From Serratia fonticola (GTDB taxonomy: Bacteria > Pseudomonadota > Gammaproteobacteria > Enterobacterales > Enterobacteriaceae): a stretch of 64,000 nucleotides of DNA. The DNA lies in assembly GCF_006715025.1 (NCBI RefSeq), contig NZ_VFMK01000001.1:4836001-4900000 (forward strand), given 5' to 3'. Below, one piece after another: positions 57,184 through 64,000 of the stretch. The first letter of the stretch is position 1. The number at the start of each line of letters is the position of its first letter. The notes beneath the pieces are model-generated. The model was not told the origin of the DNA. It saw nothing but the letters and a program-made list of their open reading frames with translations, and did no database searches. Position numbers and translations under genes: made by a program.

Positions 57184-58963
57184 CGGACGCGCCCTCCTGT
57201 TTTTTTTGCCCCAACGGAATAACCATCTCAAAGCGGGTACCCGTTTGCGGATTGCTGACAACGCGGATTGTGCCCTGGTGTTCTTCGATCACTTTTTGCA
57301 CCATGGTTAGCCCCAGGCCGGTTCCGGTAGCCTTGGTGGTGAAATACGGGTTAAAGATTTTTGCCAGATCGTCCGGCTTGATACCTTTGCCCGAATCGCA
57401 AACGGTAACCCGTATCTTTCGCTCATCTATCCGTTCAACACCAACCTCGAGTACTCCGTCAGAGCCGATAGCCTGGATAGCATTGAGATAAAGATTCAAT
57501 AAAGCCTGAGTAAAATGATCGGGATCGACCTCTACCAAAGGAAGCCCGTCATCACAGTGGCTGCGCAGAATAATGTTTTTAGCTTCCGCATCCTGACGGA
57601 TCAGATGCAGTGAATGGGCGATCACATCGTTAATATTCGCACGTTGCAGGTGCAGATTGGCAGGGCGTACCAGCGCCAGTAACTCACTGATCACACGGTT
57701 AAGGCGATCCACCTCTTTCGCCATCACGTTTGCCAGTTCCCGCTCTTCGCTACCCGGCGGCGAGCGACCTTCAAAATACTTGGCAAAACCTTTGATCGAG
57801 GAAAGTGGATTGCGGATCTCATGGGCCACACCGGCCGCTAAATCACCAATCGCCGCCAATTTTTCCTTGCGACGAACCTCATCCTGCAATTGGCGGATTT
57901 CCCGCATATCGCGAAAGATAAACACGTTTCCCAGGAAATGACCGCTGTGGTTAAGAATATTAGCCACGCTAACGCTCAATGGCAGCCCCTGCCCATTGGC
58001 TAAACTGAATTCCATTTCCTGTTCGATCACCGGTTGCCCTTGCGCTGGGTTCACAACCCACTGATTCCATTCGGCGGGTAACACCTGATGGCTACTCTGC
58101 CCCAGCAGATTAGCAGCACTGCATGTCAGCATAGCTTCGGCTGCAGGGTTGACCACGCTAATCTGGCGCTGCTCATTGGTGGTGATCAGACCAAGTGGCA
58201 AATTATTGATAATTTCACTGGCGAAAGTTTTTGAATCCTGTAACTGCTGATGGGAACGCTGATAGCGTCGTGCCCAGAACAGCGCCGCCAGGCAGGCCAA
58301 TGCCAGCAGGAGCAAAATAGTGAGCAGGATAGCGGTATTACGGATATCTTTTGCCTGAGCGGCATCCAGGGCTGTGGTATCGAAAGCGGCAAAAATGATC
58401 GTCTGCCCTTCATCCGCTGAAGCGTCAGCCTCCGCTTCCGCCATTCGATGTCTATTCATCATATGGCCCATGTGATCGTTATTACGTTTCAACGGTTTAA
58501 AGTAGCGATAGGTTTCGAAAGCATTTTCTCGGTTTTGTTGCCGATTAATAACAGAGGTCATGTGCCACTGCTCTGCCCCACTCACCTTAAGCGCCGCCAT
58601 CTGTTGTGGGCTGTACAATTGGCTCCCGACCCGCTGCGGATCGCTGTGTGCCAGGATCCTACCGTAACGATCGGCGATCGCGATATACAACACGCCTGGC
58701 TGATAGGCCATCTCCTCAAGCAGGATCTGACGCTGATCCTGACGCCAGCGCATGCCCATGCCGGTGCGCGCTCCGGATTCAAACGAGCGGATCAGGACCG
58801 CGCTCTTTTCACGCAGCGTCTGGATCTCAATCGCTCGCCCACGCTGAAGATCCTTAACAGCCAGGGTAATAATGATAGCCAACAGCATAAGCATCGCGCC
58901 GATCACAATCCACGCGGGCAATGGCACAGACAGCCCTGATTGCTTTTTAAATTTCGTGGCCAT
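57170..58963 (-). CDS. zraS: Sensor histidine kinase ZraS with an added PAS-like domain
   Basis: 597 residues, against 465 in E. coli. TM1 (about 17-36) and TM2 (about 209-231) enclose a periplasmic sensor similar to E. coli ZraS (LLEEMAYQPGVLYIAI, LAHSDPQRVGSQLYSP), with a His/Met cluster HMGHMMNRHRM at 164-174. Between TM2 and the kinase lies about 115 residues (246-360, NNLPLGLITTNEQRQISVVNPAAEAML...) that read as a PAS domain; this accounts for the extra length. Phosphoacceptor is H381 in VAHEIRNPLSS, with ATPase boxes NLYLNAIQA, DSGKGI and GTGLGLTM. Partner: ZraR. Confidence 0.92.
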   Translation of the reverse strand: MATKFKKQSGLSVPLPAWIVIGAMLMLLAIIITLAVKDLQRGRAIEIQTLREKSAVLIRSFESGARTGMGMRWRQDQRQILLEEMAYQPGVLYIAIADRYGRILAHSDPQRVGSQLYSPQQMAALKVSGAEQWHMTSVINRQQNRENAFETYRYFKPLKRNNDHMGHMMNRHRMAEAEADASADEGQTIIFAAFDTTALDAAQAKDIRNTAILLTILLLLALACLAALFWARRYQRSHQQLQDSKTFASEIINNLPLGLITTNEQRQISVVNPAAEAMLTCSAANLLGQSSHQVLPAEWNQWVVNPAQGQPVIEQEMEFSLANGQGLPLSVSVANILNHSGHFLGNVFIFRDMREIRQLQDEVRRKEKLAAIGDLAAGVAHEIRNPLSSIKGFAKYFEGRSPPGSEERELANVMAKEVDRLNRVISELLALVRPANLHLQRANINDVIAHSLHLIRQDAEAKNIILRSHCDDGLPLVEVDPDHFTQALLNLYLNAIQAIGSDGVLEVGVERIDERKIRVTVCDSGKGIKPDDLAKIFNPYFTTKATGTGLGLTMVQKVIEEHQGTIRVVSNPQTGTRFEMVIPLGQKKQEGASDVKT

Positions 58964-58995
58964 TGGCTTCCTCTTGATCCTGATGCGCTGATGGC

Positions 58996-59010
58996 GAGTA
59001 ATTATTACTC
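58996..59010. promoter_or_regulatory. 15-bp palindrome, candidate ZraR operator
   Basis: GAGTAATTATTACTC is a perfect inverted repeat in the zraS-zraP intergenic region. A second, weaker one (TGGGT...ACCCA) is at 59026-59042. ZraR is known to bind repeats between these genes in E. coli; assignment here is inference. Confidence 0.45.
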
Positions 59011-59180
59011 ACACTATCAGCCCAGTGGGTAAAAATAACCCATTTTTTATAAGGGAATAGGCAAACACATTGTCTTACTCCCCCACATTAATTGTTTTTG
59101 GTGCCATAAAATTAGCGCTGTACTTCCTGTCCAGGCGCCCGCACCGGGGCCGCAGCGCCCCAATAGCGATCGCATAGCCT

Positions 59181-59215
59181 TACAATTCCCGTGCCAGCCT
59201 GCAGATGGCATGCCA
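59181..59215 (-). promoter_or_regulatory. Candidate sigma-54 promoters for zraSR
   Basis: Minus strand: TGGCAC-GGGAA-TTGTA (59181-59196) fits the -24/-12 consensus except the -12 C. TGGCAT-GCCAT-CTGCA (59200-59215) is an alternative that shares a palindrome with the zraP promoter. Confidence 0.5.
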
Positions 59216-59221
59216 TTTGCA
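59206..59221 (+). promoter_or_regulatory. Sigma-54 promoter of zraP
   Basis: TGGCAT-GCCAT-TTGCA closely matches TGGCAC-N5-TTGCW, about 55 bp upstream of zraP. It fits activation by ZraR. Confidence 0.8.
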
Positions 59222-59276
59222 ATGACATTCGTGAATCATTTGAAAATCATTGAGATAAAACACAAGGAAATGAATC

Positions 59277-59738
59277 ATGATGCGAAACAAAACCCCCCTG
59301 GTCGCCTTGCTCTCTATAACTCTGCTGACGGGCTTAGGTAATGTCGCGATGGCGCAGAATGGTTACCATGGGCAAAACAGGGCCAACCCACAGGGAATAA
59401 ATCAGGGGCTCGGTTATCAGCCTGGCTATAGGGCTAACCTGACCGCAGAACAGCAGGCCATCAGCCAGAAAGCCTTTGACGCCTTCCAGCTTAAAACAGC
59501 CGATATACGCCAACAGCTAATATCCAAAAACTACGAATATCAAGCGCTGTTAACCAGCAAACCATTAGATGAACAAAAGGTTCTGGCCGTCAGCAAAGAA
59601 ATTACTGCGCTTCGCGACAATATGTACCAACAACGTGTCGCACTGGATACCGAATTGGCCAAGGCCGGCATACCGGCAATGGGCCATCGTGGAGGGATGG
59701 GCGGTGCAGGCATGCACAGTGGTCGTGGATGCCGCTAA
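59277..59738 (+). CDS. zraP: Zinc-stress periplasmic protein ZraP
   Basis: A 153-residue CpxP/ZraP-type protein. The signal peptide ends near NVAMA-QN (about 26). A helical hairpin follows (about 55-135) with the LTAEQQAISQKAFDAF block. The C-terminus is Gly/His/Met-rich (MGHRGGMGGAGMHSGRGC), a likely zinc site. ZraP is a periplasmic chaperone and dampens ZraS signalling. Divergent from zraSR behind a sigma-54 promoter. ATG 59277 is preceded by AAGGAA. Confidence 0.9.
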   Translation: MMRNKTPLVALLSITLLTGLGNVAMAQNGYHGQNRANPQGINQGLGYQPGYRANLTAEQQAISQKAFDAFQLKTADIRQQLISKNYEYQALLTSKPLDEQKVLAVSKEITALRDNMYQQRVALDTELAKAGIPAMGHRGGMGGAGMHSGRGCR

Positions 59739-60074
59739 ACGCATATTAACCCTCTCAGACATGCATTAATAGACTCAAATAAAGCGAGAGAATACCTGCC
59801 TGCGGCGGGTTTCTCTCTTCACTACGCAAGAATGTTATCCCCTGCACTAATAATCTGTTAATTCAGTTATATCACAATATAAACAAATAACCTGAGTGAA
59901 TAACTTAACGGCAATAAATTGATTTAAAACAAGATACTAAAGTTCCCAATATTCATGCTGGCACCCGAATAGAATTTTTTGCAGTGCTGCCTCAATAAAA
60001 TCAAGTTCCTGCCATACTTCCTACTATGAGACAGACGTTGTCTCCTTCATCCTTTCAACACGCTCGGAGTTTAT
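59739..60074 (+). other. Intergenic region between zraP and the SlyB-like gene
   Basis: A 336-bp AT-rich stretch. A hairpin GAGAGAA...CCTGCC-TGC-GGCGGG...TTCTCTC at 59786-59817 probably terminates zraP. Beyond it I found no ORF and no convincing PhoP box. Confidence 0.5.
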
Positions 60075-60542
60075 ATGACTAAAACAATTATTGTCATTGC
60101 TATTGCCGCCGCCGTTCTCAGCGGATGCTCCGCCAACCGGACCTCGTCTGGCGACACCTTTACGGCTGCCCAGGCCAGACAGGCCCACTTTGTGACTTAT
60201 GGCACGCTGGTTTCCGTTCGTCCGGTAACGATTCAAGGGGGTGATGGAACCAACGCGGCAGGCGCTATTGGTGGTGCCGTGGTCGGTGGCTTCCTGGGTA
60301 ACACCGTAGGCGGTGGATCCGGACGTAACCTGGCAACCGCGGCAGGTGCCGTGGGTGGTGCAGCAGCAGGCTCCGGCATACAGAGCGCCATGAACCGCAG
60401 CGCTGGCGTAGAGCTTGAGGTTCGCCGCGATGATGGGGTCAATATCGTTGTCGTTCAGGCGCAGGGATCGACCCAGTTCCATACGGGGCAACGCGTAGCG
60501 CTCGTCACCAATGGCAGCACCACTACCGTATCGCCACGCTAA
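60075..60542 (+). CDS. SlyB/PcP-like glycine-zipper outer-membrane lipoprotein
   Basis: A 155-residue lipoprotein with lipobox LSGC (C18), identical in length to E. coli SlyB and about half identical by eye. Shared blocks include SGDTFTAAQARQA, YGTLVSVRPVTIQGGDGTN, the glycine-zipper AIGGAVVGGFLGNTVGGGSGR and the C-terminus VSPR. SlyB in E. coli is PhoPQ-regulated and stabilises the outer membrane. The position here (beside zraP) is not that of E. coli slyB, so this is probably a paralogue; I do not assign the symbol. Confidence 0.85.
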   Translation: MTKTIIVIAIAAAVLSGCSANRTSSGDTFTAAQARQAHFVTYGTLVSVRPVTIQGGDGTNAAGAIGGAVVGGFLGNTVGGGSGRNLATAAGAVGGAAAGSGIQSAMNRSAGVELEVRRDDGVNIVVVQAQGSTQFHTGQRVALVTNGSTTTVSPR

Positions 60543-60691
60543 GGGTTTGATAGATTATTCCATCGGTTAGGTATCAGGCCCAAAAATGATACCTTGCTGG
60601 TGGAGTACTGCATTCAGGGATGATTCAACCTTTTGGGATAATAGCGAGTTTTCCGGCTCGGCCATGACAATAAGAAACGGAGTCAAGTCTG

Positions 60692-62146
60692 ATGTTTATC
60701 AAATGGATAAAGCGTATTGCCCTGCTGGTGGTTTTTTTAGTCATTGGCGCGCTAGGCGCACGTATTTATGACACCCAGCGCGGGCCCTCTCTGCAACTTT
60801 GGCATACCTTTGTTCCCCATGAAATGCGGGCGGACGAGATTGACAAAGCCAGTTGGGCAGACTATCTGAAGGCTGAGGACAACCTGTTTAAAGAGGTTAG
60901 GCTGAATGTGACCGACAAGCTGGACAGCAGCCAGCAAACATCGCTAAACCGCTATTATTCCGGCAGTCCAATCTACCCCGAAAAATTTCCCACCGACTGG
61001 AACCGCTCCTACATCATGATGCCGGAAGGCAAACCGAAAGGAGCCGTGGTGTTGCTGCATGGTTTAACCGATACACCGTATAGCCTGCGGCATATTGCAG
61101 AAAATTACCGTCAGTATGGCTATGTGGCGGTCGGCATCCGTCTACCGGCGCACGGCACCGTGCCAGGGGCATTGACCGATGTCGATTGGCAGGATTGGTT
61201 GGCGGCCACCCGCCTGGCGGTACGCGAAGCCAGGAGCCTGGCGGGTAATGACGTACCGCTGCATATCGTTGGCTTTTCCAACGGCGGCGCCTTGGCGATG
61301 AAGTATACGCTCGATGCGTTGGACAATCCTGAACTGGCAAAACCGCAGCGTGTGGTACTGATTTCACCGATGATCGGCGTTACCAGCTTTGCTCGTTTTG
61401 CTGGCGTTGCCGGTTGGCCAGCGATCTTCCCCGCCTTTGCCAAGGCGGCCTGGCTTGGGATTGTGCCGGAATTCAACCCGTTTAAATACAACTCGTTCCC
61501 GGTAAATGCAGCACGTCAGTCTTTCCAACTGACTCAGGCATTACAAAAACAGATCGCTACCGACTCGCGCAACAATAAGATGGGGGAATTGCCGCCGATC
61601 CTGACGTTCCAATCCGTGATGGACTCGACCGTCAGTACCCGTGCCGTCATCACGGCGCTGTATAACCACCTGCCCGCCAATGGCAGTGAAGTGGTGCTGT
61701 TCGATTTAAACCAGGCGGTTGCGTTTGGCCCCTTGCTCAGAACTTCTTCTTATACCGCGCTACCACGATTATTACCTGCGCCACCCCGCAACTATAAGGC
61801 CACCATCGTCACCAACGTCACGCCAGAAACCACGGATACCGAGGCGCGAACCACCGCGGCCGGGCAAACTGCAGAAACCACCGAAATGCTCGGTATCACC
61901 TATTTGCCGGATATTTTCTCGCTGTCACACGTTGCCTTACCGTTCCCGCTGAGTGATTCTCTGTATGGGCGTTACCCTAACCCGCGCAATCAGTATGGTA
62001 TCAGTCTGGGTACCTTTGCCGCACGCGGTGAACGGGCCGTGCTGGTGGTGGGATTGGATTCACTGATGCGTCTGTCTTCCAATCCGTTCTTCCCTTATAT
62101 GCTCAAACGTATTGATGACAACATCAGCCTGGCACCAACAAAATAA
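60692..62146 (+). CDS. Membrane-anchored alpha/beta hydrolase
   Basis: 484 residues. An N-terminal TM anchor (about 7-24) precedes an alpha/beta-hydrolase domain with oxyanion-loop HGLTDTPYS (123-131), nucleophile S196 in GFSNGG, probable acid D311 (VMDSTVS) and catalytic His candidate H413 in LSHVALPFPLSD. The domain faces the periplasm if the anchor is uncleaved. Substrate unknown; similar to serine-aminopeptidase (S33)-type lipases/esterases. ATG preceded by GGAG. A partial second copy occurs at 63903-64000. Confidence 0.85.
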   Translation: MFIKWIKRIALLVVFLVIGALGARIYDTQRGPSLQLWHTFVPHEMRADEIDKASWADYLKAEDNLFKEVRLNVTDKLDSSQQTSLNRYYSGSPIYPEKFPTDWNRSYIMMPEGKPKGAVVLLHGLTDTPYSLRHIAENYRQYGYVAVGIRLPAHGTVPGALTDVDWQDWLAATRLAVREARSLAGNDVPLHIVGFSNGGALAMKYTLDALDNPELAKPQRVVLISPMIGVTSFARFAGVAGWPAIFPAFAKAAWLGIVPEFNPFKYNSFPVNAARQSFQLTQALQKQIATDSRNNKMGELPPILTFQSVMDSTVSTRAVITALYNHLPANGSEVVLFDLNQAVAFGPLLRTSSYTALPRLLPAPPRNYKATIVTNVTPETTDTEARTTAAGQTAETTEMLGITYLPDIFSLSHVALPFPLSDSLYGRYPNPRNQYGISLGTFAARGERAVLVVGLDSLMRLSSNPFFPYMLKRIDDNISLAPTK

Positions 62147-62156
62147 GGTAGGTTAA

Positions 62157-62189
62157 CCCCGGCCAGTGCCCAATCGGCGCTGGCCGGGG
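62157..62189 (+). terminator. Strong hairpin after the hydrolase gene
   Basis: A 14-bp stem CCCCGGCCAGTGCC / GGCGCTGGCCGGGG with a 5-nt loop and one G-T pair. It lies between the hydrolase and the convergent fimbrial gene; no T-run. Confidence 0.6.
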
Positions 62190-62249
62190 TAATCACTGGC
62201 GAAAATAACCGAATGAGAGCTCGCGGTATTCATTCAGACAGGCCGTCTC

Positions 62250-63437
62250 TCAATAATAATTAATCGTAAACGTCACCTTGCCGTTCGCCCTGCCTGGCGT
62301 AGGTTTCGCTGCGGTTTGAATATAGCGGGCAGCCAAGGGCACCTGAATCGTCGTGCTACCGTCTTTCGGCAACGTCATAGCCTGTTCTGTGGAAAAATTA
62401 AACGGCGTCGGCGTCTGGCTGCTTAATCCCCACCCAAGCTGGATACCCACGCCGCTTGCAGCTCCGGATACCGTCGCATCGATAGCCATCACCCCATTGG
62501 CAGCATCAATAACACCGTTAGCCGGCGCTAATCTCACACCAATAGTGTTATTAAGTGAGGTCGTGGAGGTACTTTTTCCCGTATTGTAATCCATTAACAA
62601 CGGTGCATTAGACAAATTATAAAAACCGTAAAATTTGGGGCAATTGGTCAACGCAATTGAGGCATCTTTCCAGGGGGTTGTCGAATTTAGCGCCCTAAAA
62701 TGCTCACCTATTTCATAGGTGCCTAAATTAACCGAGACATCGGGCGTGGTGCAGGTTTGTGCTGACACCGTGATGTTCCCTTGAAAACTGACGTTCCAAT
62801 AATATATCGGCAACCCACTGATTGCGGCAGCATTTGGCTGGCTGATTCCCGAATAGTCCAAACCATACTGCATAGTAGGAAAATTGGCGCCACTGATGCT
62901 GTAATTCCCCGGTGTAAGAGGGCCTGTTTTAATCAGTGCGACCGCGAAATTCTTGTCTGTACCTATCAACATATCCCGGACCCCAAGACTCGAATCAAGC
63001 AGTGTCTGATTTTCCCCCCTTCTCGGGGCGGTTGTTACTGGATTAGTGCTGGTATCACTTAAAAAAATGGCCACACCGATACCAGGTATTCCGGTCTGAT
63101 AGACCCCATCCGCATAAGGTCCGACGGGTAGGTTCGCGAGAGGCTGTGGCGTGGTTTTCAGGTTCGCTGATATACTCGTATACAGATATTTTCCAACGTC
63201 AGAGGCTGGCCACTTTACGTCAGCGTAGCCATCTTTCATTCTTAGCATTGCCCGATAAAGCACCGTTCCTACAGGCGCGTCTACACCAGCCGAAATTACC
63301 GGCGGAGACAAAGGAACAGTTACAGTCTGAATACCGGTTGCCAAGGTAAACGTCACAGTAGCCCAGCTTGTAGGGCTGAAAGTGGGTAACAAGATCCCAG
63401 CCAGTAAACCCAACACTCTGTTTATTGATAACGTCAT
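62250..63437 (-). CDS. Fimbrial tip adhesin-like protein (two-domain, FimH-type layout)
   Basis: 395 residues from ATG 63437 (MTLSINRVLG), preceded by GGGGAG. The signal peptide is cleaved near TSWA-TV (26). The first about 215 residues form a putative receptor-binding domain I cannot match to a named family. The C-terminal part has the pilin-domain pattern: paired cysteines (QTCTTPDVSVNLGTY ... LTNCPKF), GVGIQLGWG, and the penultimate-aromatic ending GKVTFTINYY typical of chaperone-usher subunits. No chaperone or pilin gene lies in the window, and the upstream usher is broken. Confidence 0.8.
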   Translation of the reverse strand: MTLSINRVLGLLAGILLPTFSPTSWATVTFTLATGIQTVTVPLSPPVISAGVDAPVGTVLYRAMLRMKDGYADVKWPASDVGKYLYTSISANLKTTPQPLANLPVGPYADGVYQTGIPGIGVAIFLSDTSTNPVTTAPRRGENQTLLDSSLGVRDMLIGTDKNFAVALIKTGPLTPGNYSISGANFPTMQYGLDYSGISQPNAAAISGLPIYYWNVSFQGNITVSAQTCTTPDVSVNLGTYEIGEHFRALNSTTPWKDASIALTNCPKFYGFYNLSNAPLLMDYNTGKSTSTTSLNNTIGVRLAPANGVIDAANGVMAIDATVSGAASGVGIQLGWGLSSQTPTPFNFSTEQAMTLPKDGSTTIQVPLAARYIQTAAKPTPGRANGKVTFTINYY

Positions 63438-63699
63438 AGGTAACTCCCCTCTTTCTGGCAATCCATCCAGGTCTAGCCAGAAAGAAAAATAGTGGTCATG
63501 ATGAGCGACAAACCTAGGTTCGCCGCTGATATTGCGTCGTTTTTTCCGATTTCGTACGCTGGGGGCCGGCTGATGCCATCGTCGTGCAAGGAGAGTTGAA
63601 TTGCAGTATCTGCTTCAGACTATTGGCTACAGGCATCGGCACTTAGCTGACTGTGCCTTACATCTCGCGGCCTTCACCCCATTTCACGCGCTTTCGTCA

Positions 63700-63902
63700 C
63701 TACGCCCCTAACGGCAGATTGAAGCTCAACAGATAGTTGGTCTGCACCGTGCGCTGTGGCTTGCACTCAGGCCATAAAACAGGCTCTTGTACTAATTATT
63801 GTAGTTCAATTGGTACTCCCTCTCGCTGCTGTCTTTGTTCCAGTAATTATGCAAAAAAACCACTAAGCCACCGTTGCCCCAGTTCTCCGGCAGACCTTGC
63901 CA
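63700..63902 (-). pseudogene. Fimbrial usher remnant
   Basis: Minus-strand translation gives WQGLPENWG...HNYWNKDSSEREYQLNYNN, then a TAG (63792-63794). Past it the same frame continues YKSLFYGLSASHSAR, and another frame gives QTNYLLSFNLPLGA-stop (63700-63702). This string of motifs (LPxxxG...YWN...YQLxYNN.YKSxxYGLSxS...SFxxPLG) is that of outer-membrane ushers, interrupted by one stop and one frameshift and lacking the rest of the gene. It lies upstream of, and in the same orientation as, the tip-adhesin-like gene. Confidence 0.7.
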
Positions 63903-64000
63903 CGCGGTGATCAGCGCCCTGTATCCCCCTCTACCTGCCAACGGCAGAAGTCGTCGAACCTTCAAGCATCACCTATTTGCCGGATATCTTCTCGCTGTCG
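63903..64000 (+). pseudogene. Fragment of a second alpha/beta-hydrolase copy (continues past the window end)
   Basis: Plus-strand AVISALYPPLPANG (63903-63944) matches residues 318-331 (AVITALYNHLPANG) of the hydrolase at 60692. After a 2-bp deletion at about 63946 the frame gives EVV, then jumps over about 65 codons to SSITYLPDIFSLS, where 32 of 33 bases match the first gene (residues 402-412). It is therefore a deleted, frameshifted duplicate in direct orientation; its 3' part is outside the window. Confidence 0.65.

Noticed and set aside
59856..59870. PhoP box upstream of the SlyB-like gene
   Set aside because: The two half-sites (TGTTAA, AGTTAT) are poor and 9 rather than 11 bp apart.

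Overview
The window reads as the chromosome of an enterobacterium, most likely a Serratia species. This rests on close protein similarity and gene order shared with E. coli (raiA-pheL-pheA, tyrA-aroF, rpsP-rimM-trmD-rplS, ffh, ypjD, yfjD, luxS, micA, gshA, yqaA, yqaB, serV-arg tRNAs, csrA, alaS, recX, recA, pncC, mltB). It also rests on a three-gene phage-lysis/activator cassette matching the organisation of the Serratia marcescens nucEDC operon. The species call is inference; no database search was possible.

Layout. Positions 1-3.9 kb: end of raiA, the phenylalanine-attenuated pheLA operon, and the convergent tyrA-aroF operon with TyrR boxes. 4.4-6.9 kb: a Dcu-type C4-dicarboxylate transporter and a YdiY-like outer-membrane protein. 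7.0-8.2 kb: a LexA-boxed cassette (small ORF, holin, SAR endolysin, Ogr-type activator). 8.2-24.5 kb: conserved housekeeping backbone on both strands, including a tRNA-Ser/tRNA-Arg cluster with repeated tRNA 3' ends, the MicA sRNA, and recA under an SOS box.

In E. coli pncC and mltB are neighbours. Here they are separated by about 29 kb (24.5-53.6 kb). That insert holds an MFS transporter and a four-gene Bap/Lap-type adhesin secretion locus: a single 7,103-residue cysteine-poor repeat adhesin, a TolC-like outer-membrane channel, an LssB/LapB-like ABC exporter with a degenerate C39 domain, and an HlyD-type adaptor. The adhesin has a BapA-like N-terminal prefix, about 66 Ig-like domains of about 101 residues, a Thr/Ser-rich linker and a type I secretion C-terminus. 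Its most striking property is a four-domain, 1,212-bp super-repeat present in seven nearly identical copies, followed by three diverged copies in the same register. A 4 x 124-bp noncoding repeat array bounded by inverted ends closes the operon.

From 53.6 kb the backbone resumes with mltB. It is followed by a secreted beta-carbonic anhydrase, a zinc-stress module (zraR/zraS with an extra PAS-like domain, divergent zraP with a sigma-54 promoter), a SlyB-like lipoprotein, an alpha/beta hydrolase, and a decayed fimbrial locus (intact tip-adhesin-like gene, broken usher, and a fragment of a second hydrolase copy).

Functionally, the accessory content is directed at the cell surface: the giant adhesin and its dedicated exporter (biofilm and adhesion), fimbrial remnants, SOS-linked lysis and bacteriocin/nuclease control, and envelope stress sensing.
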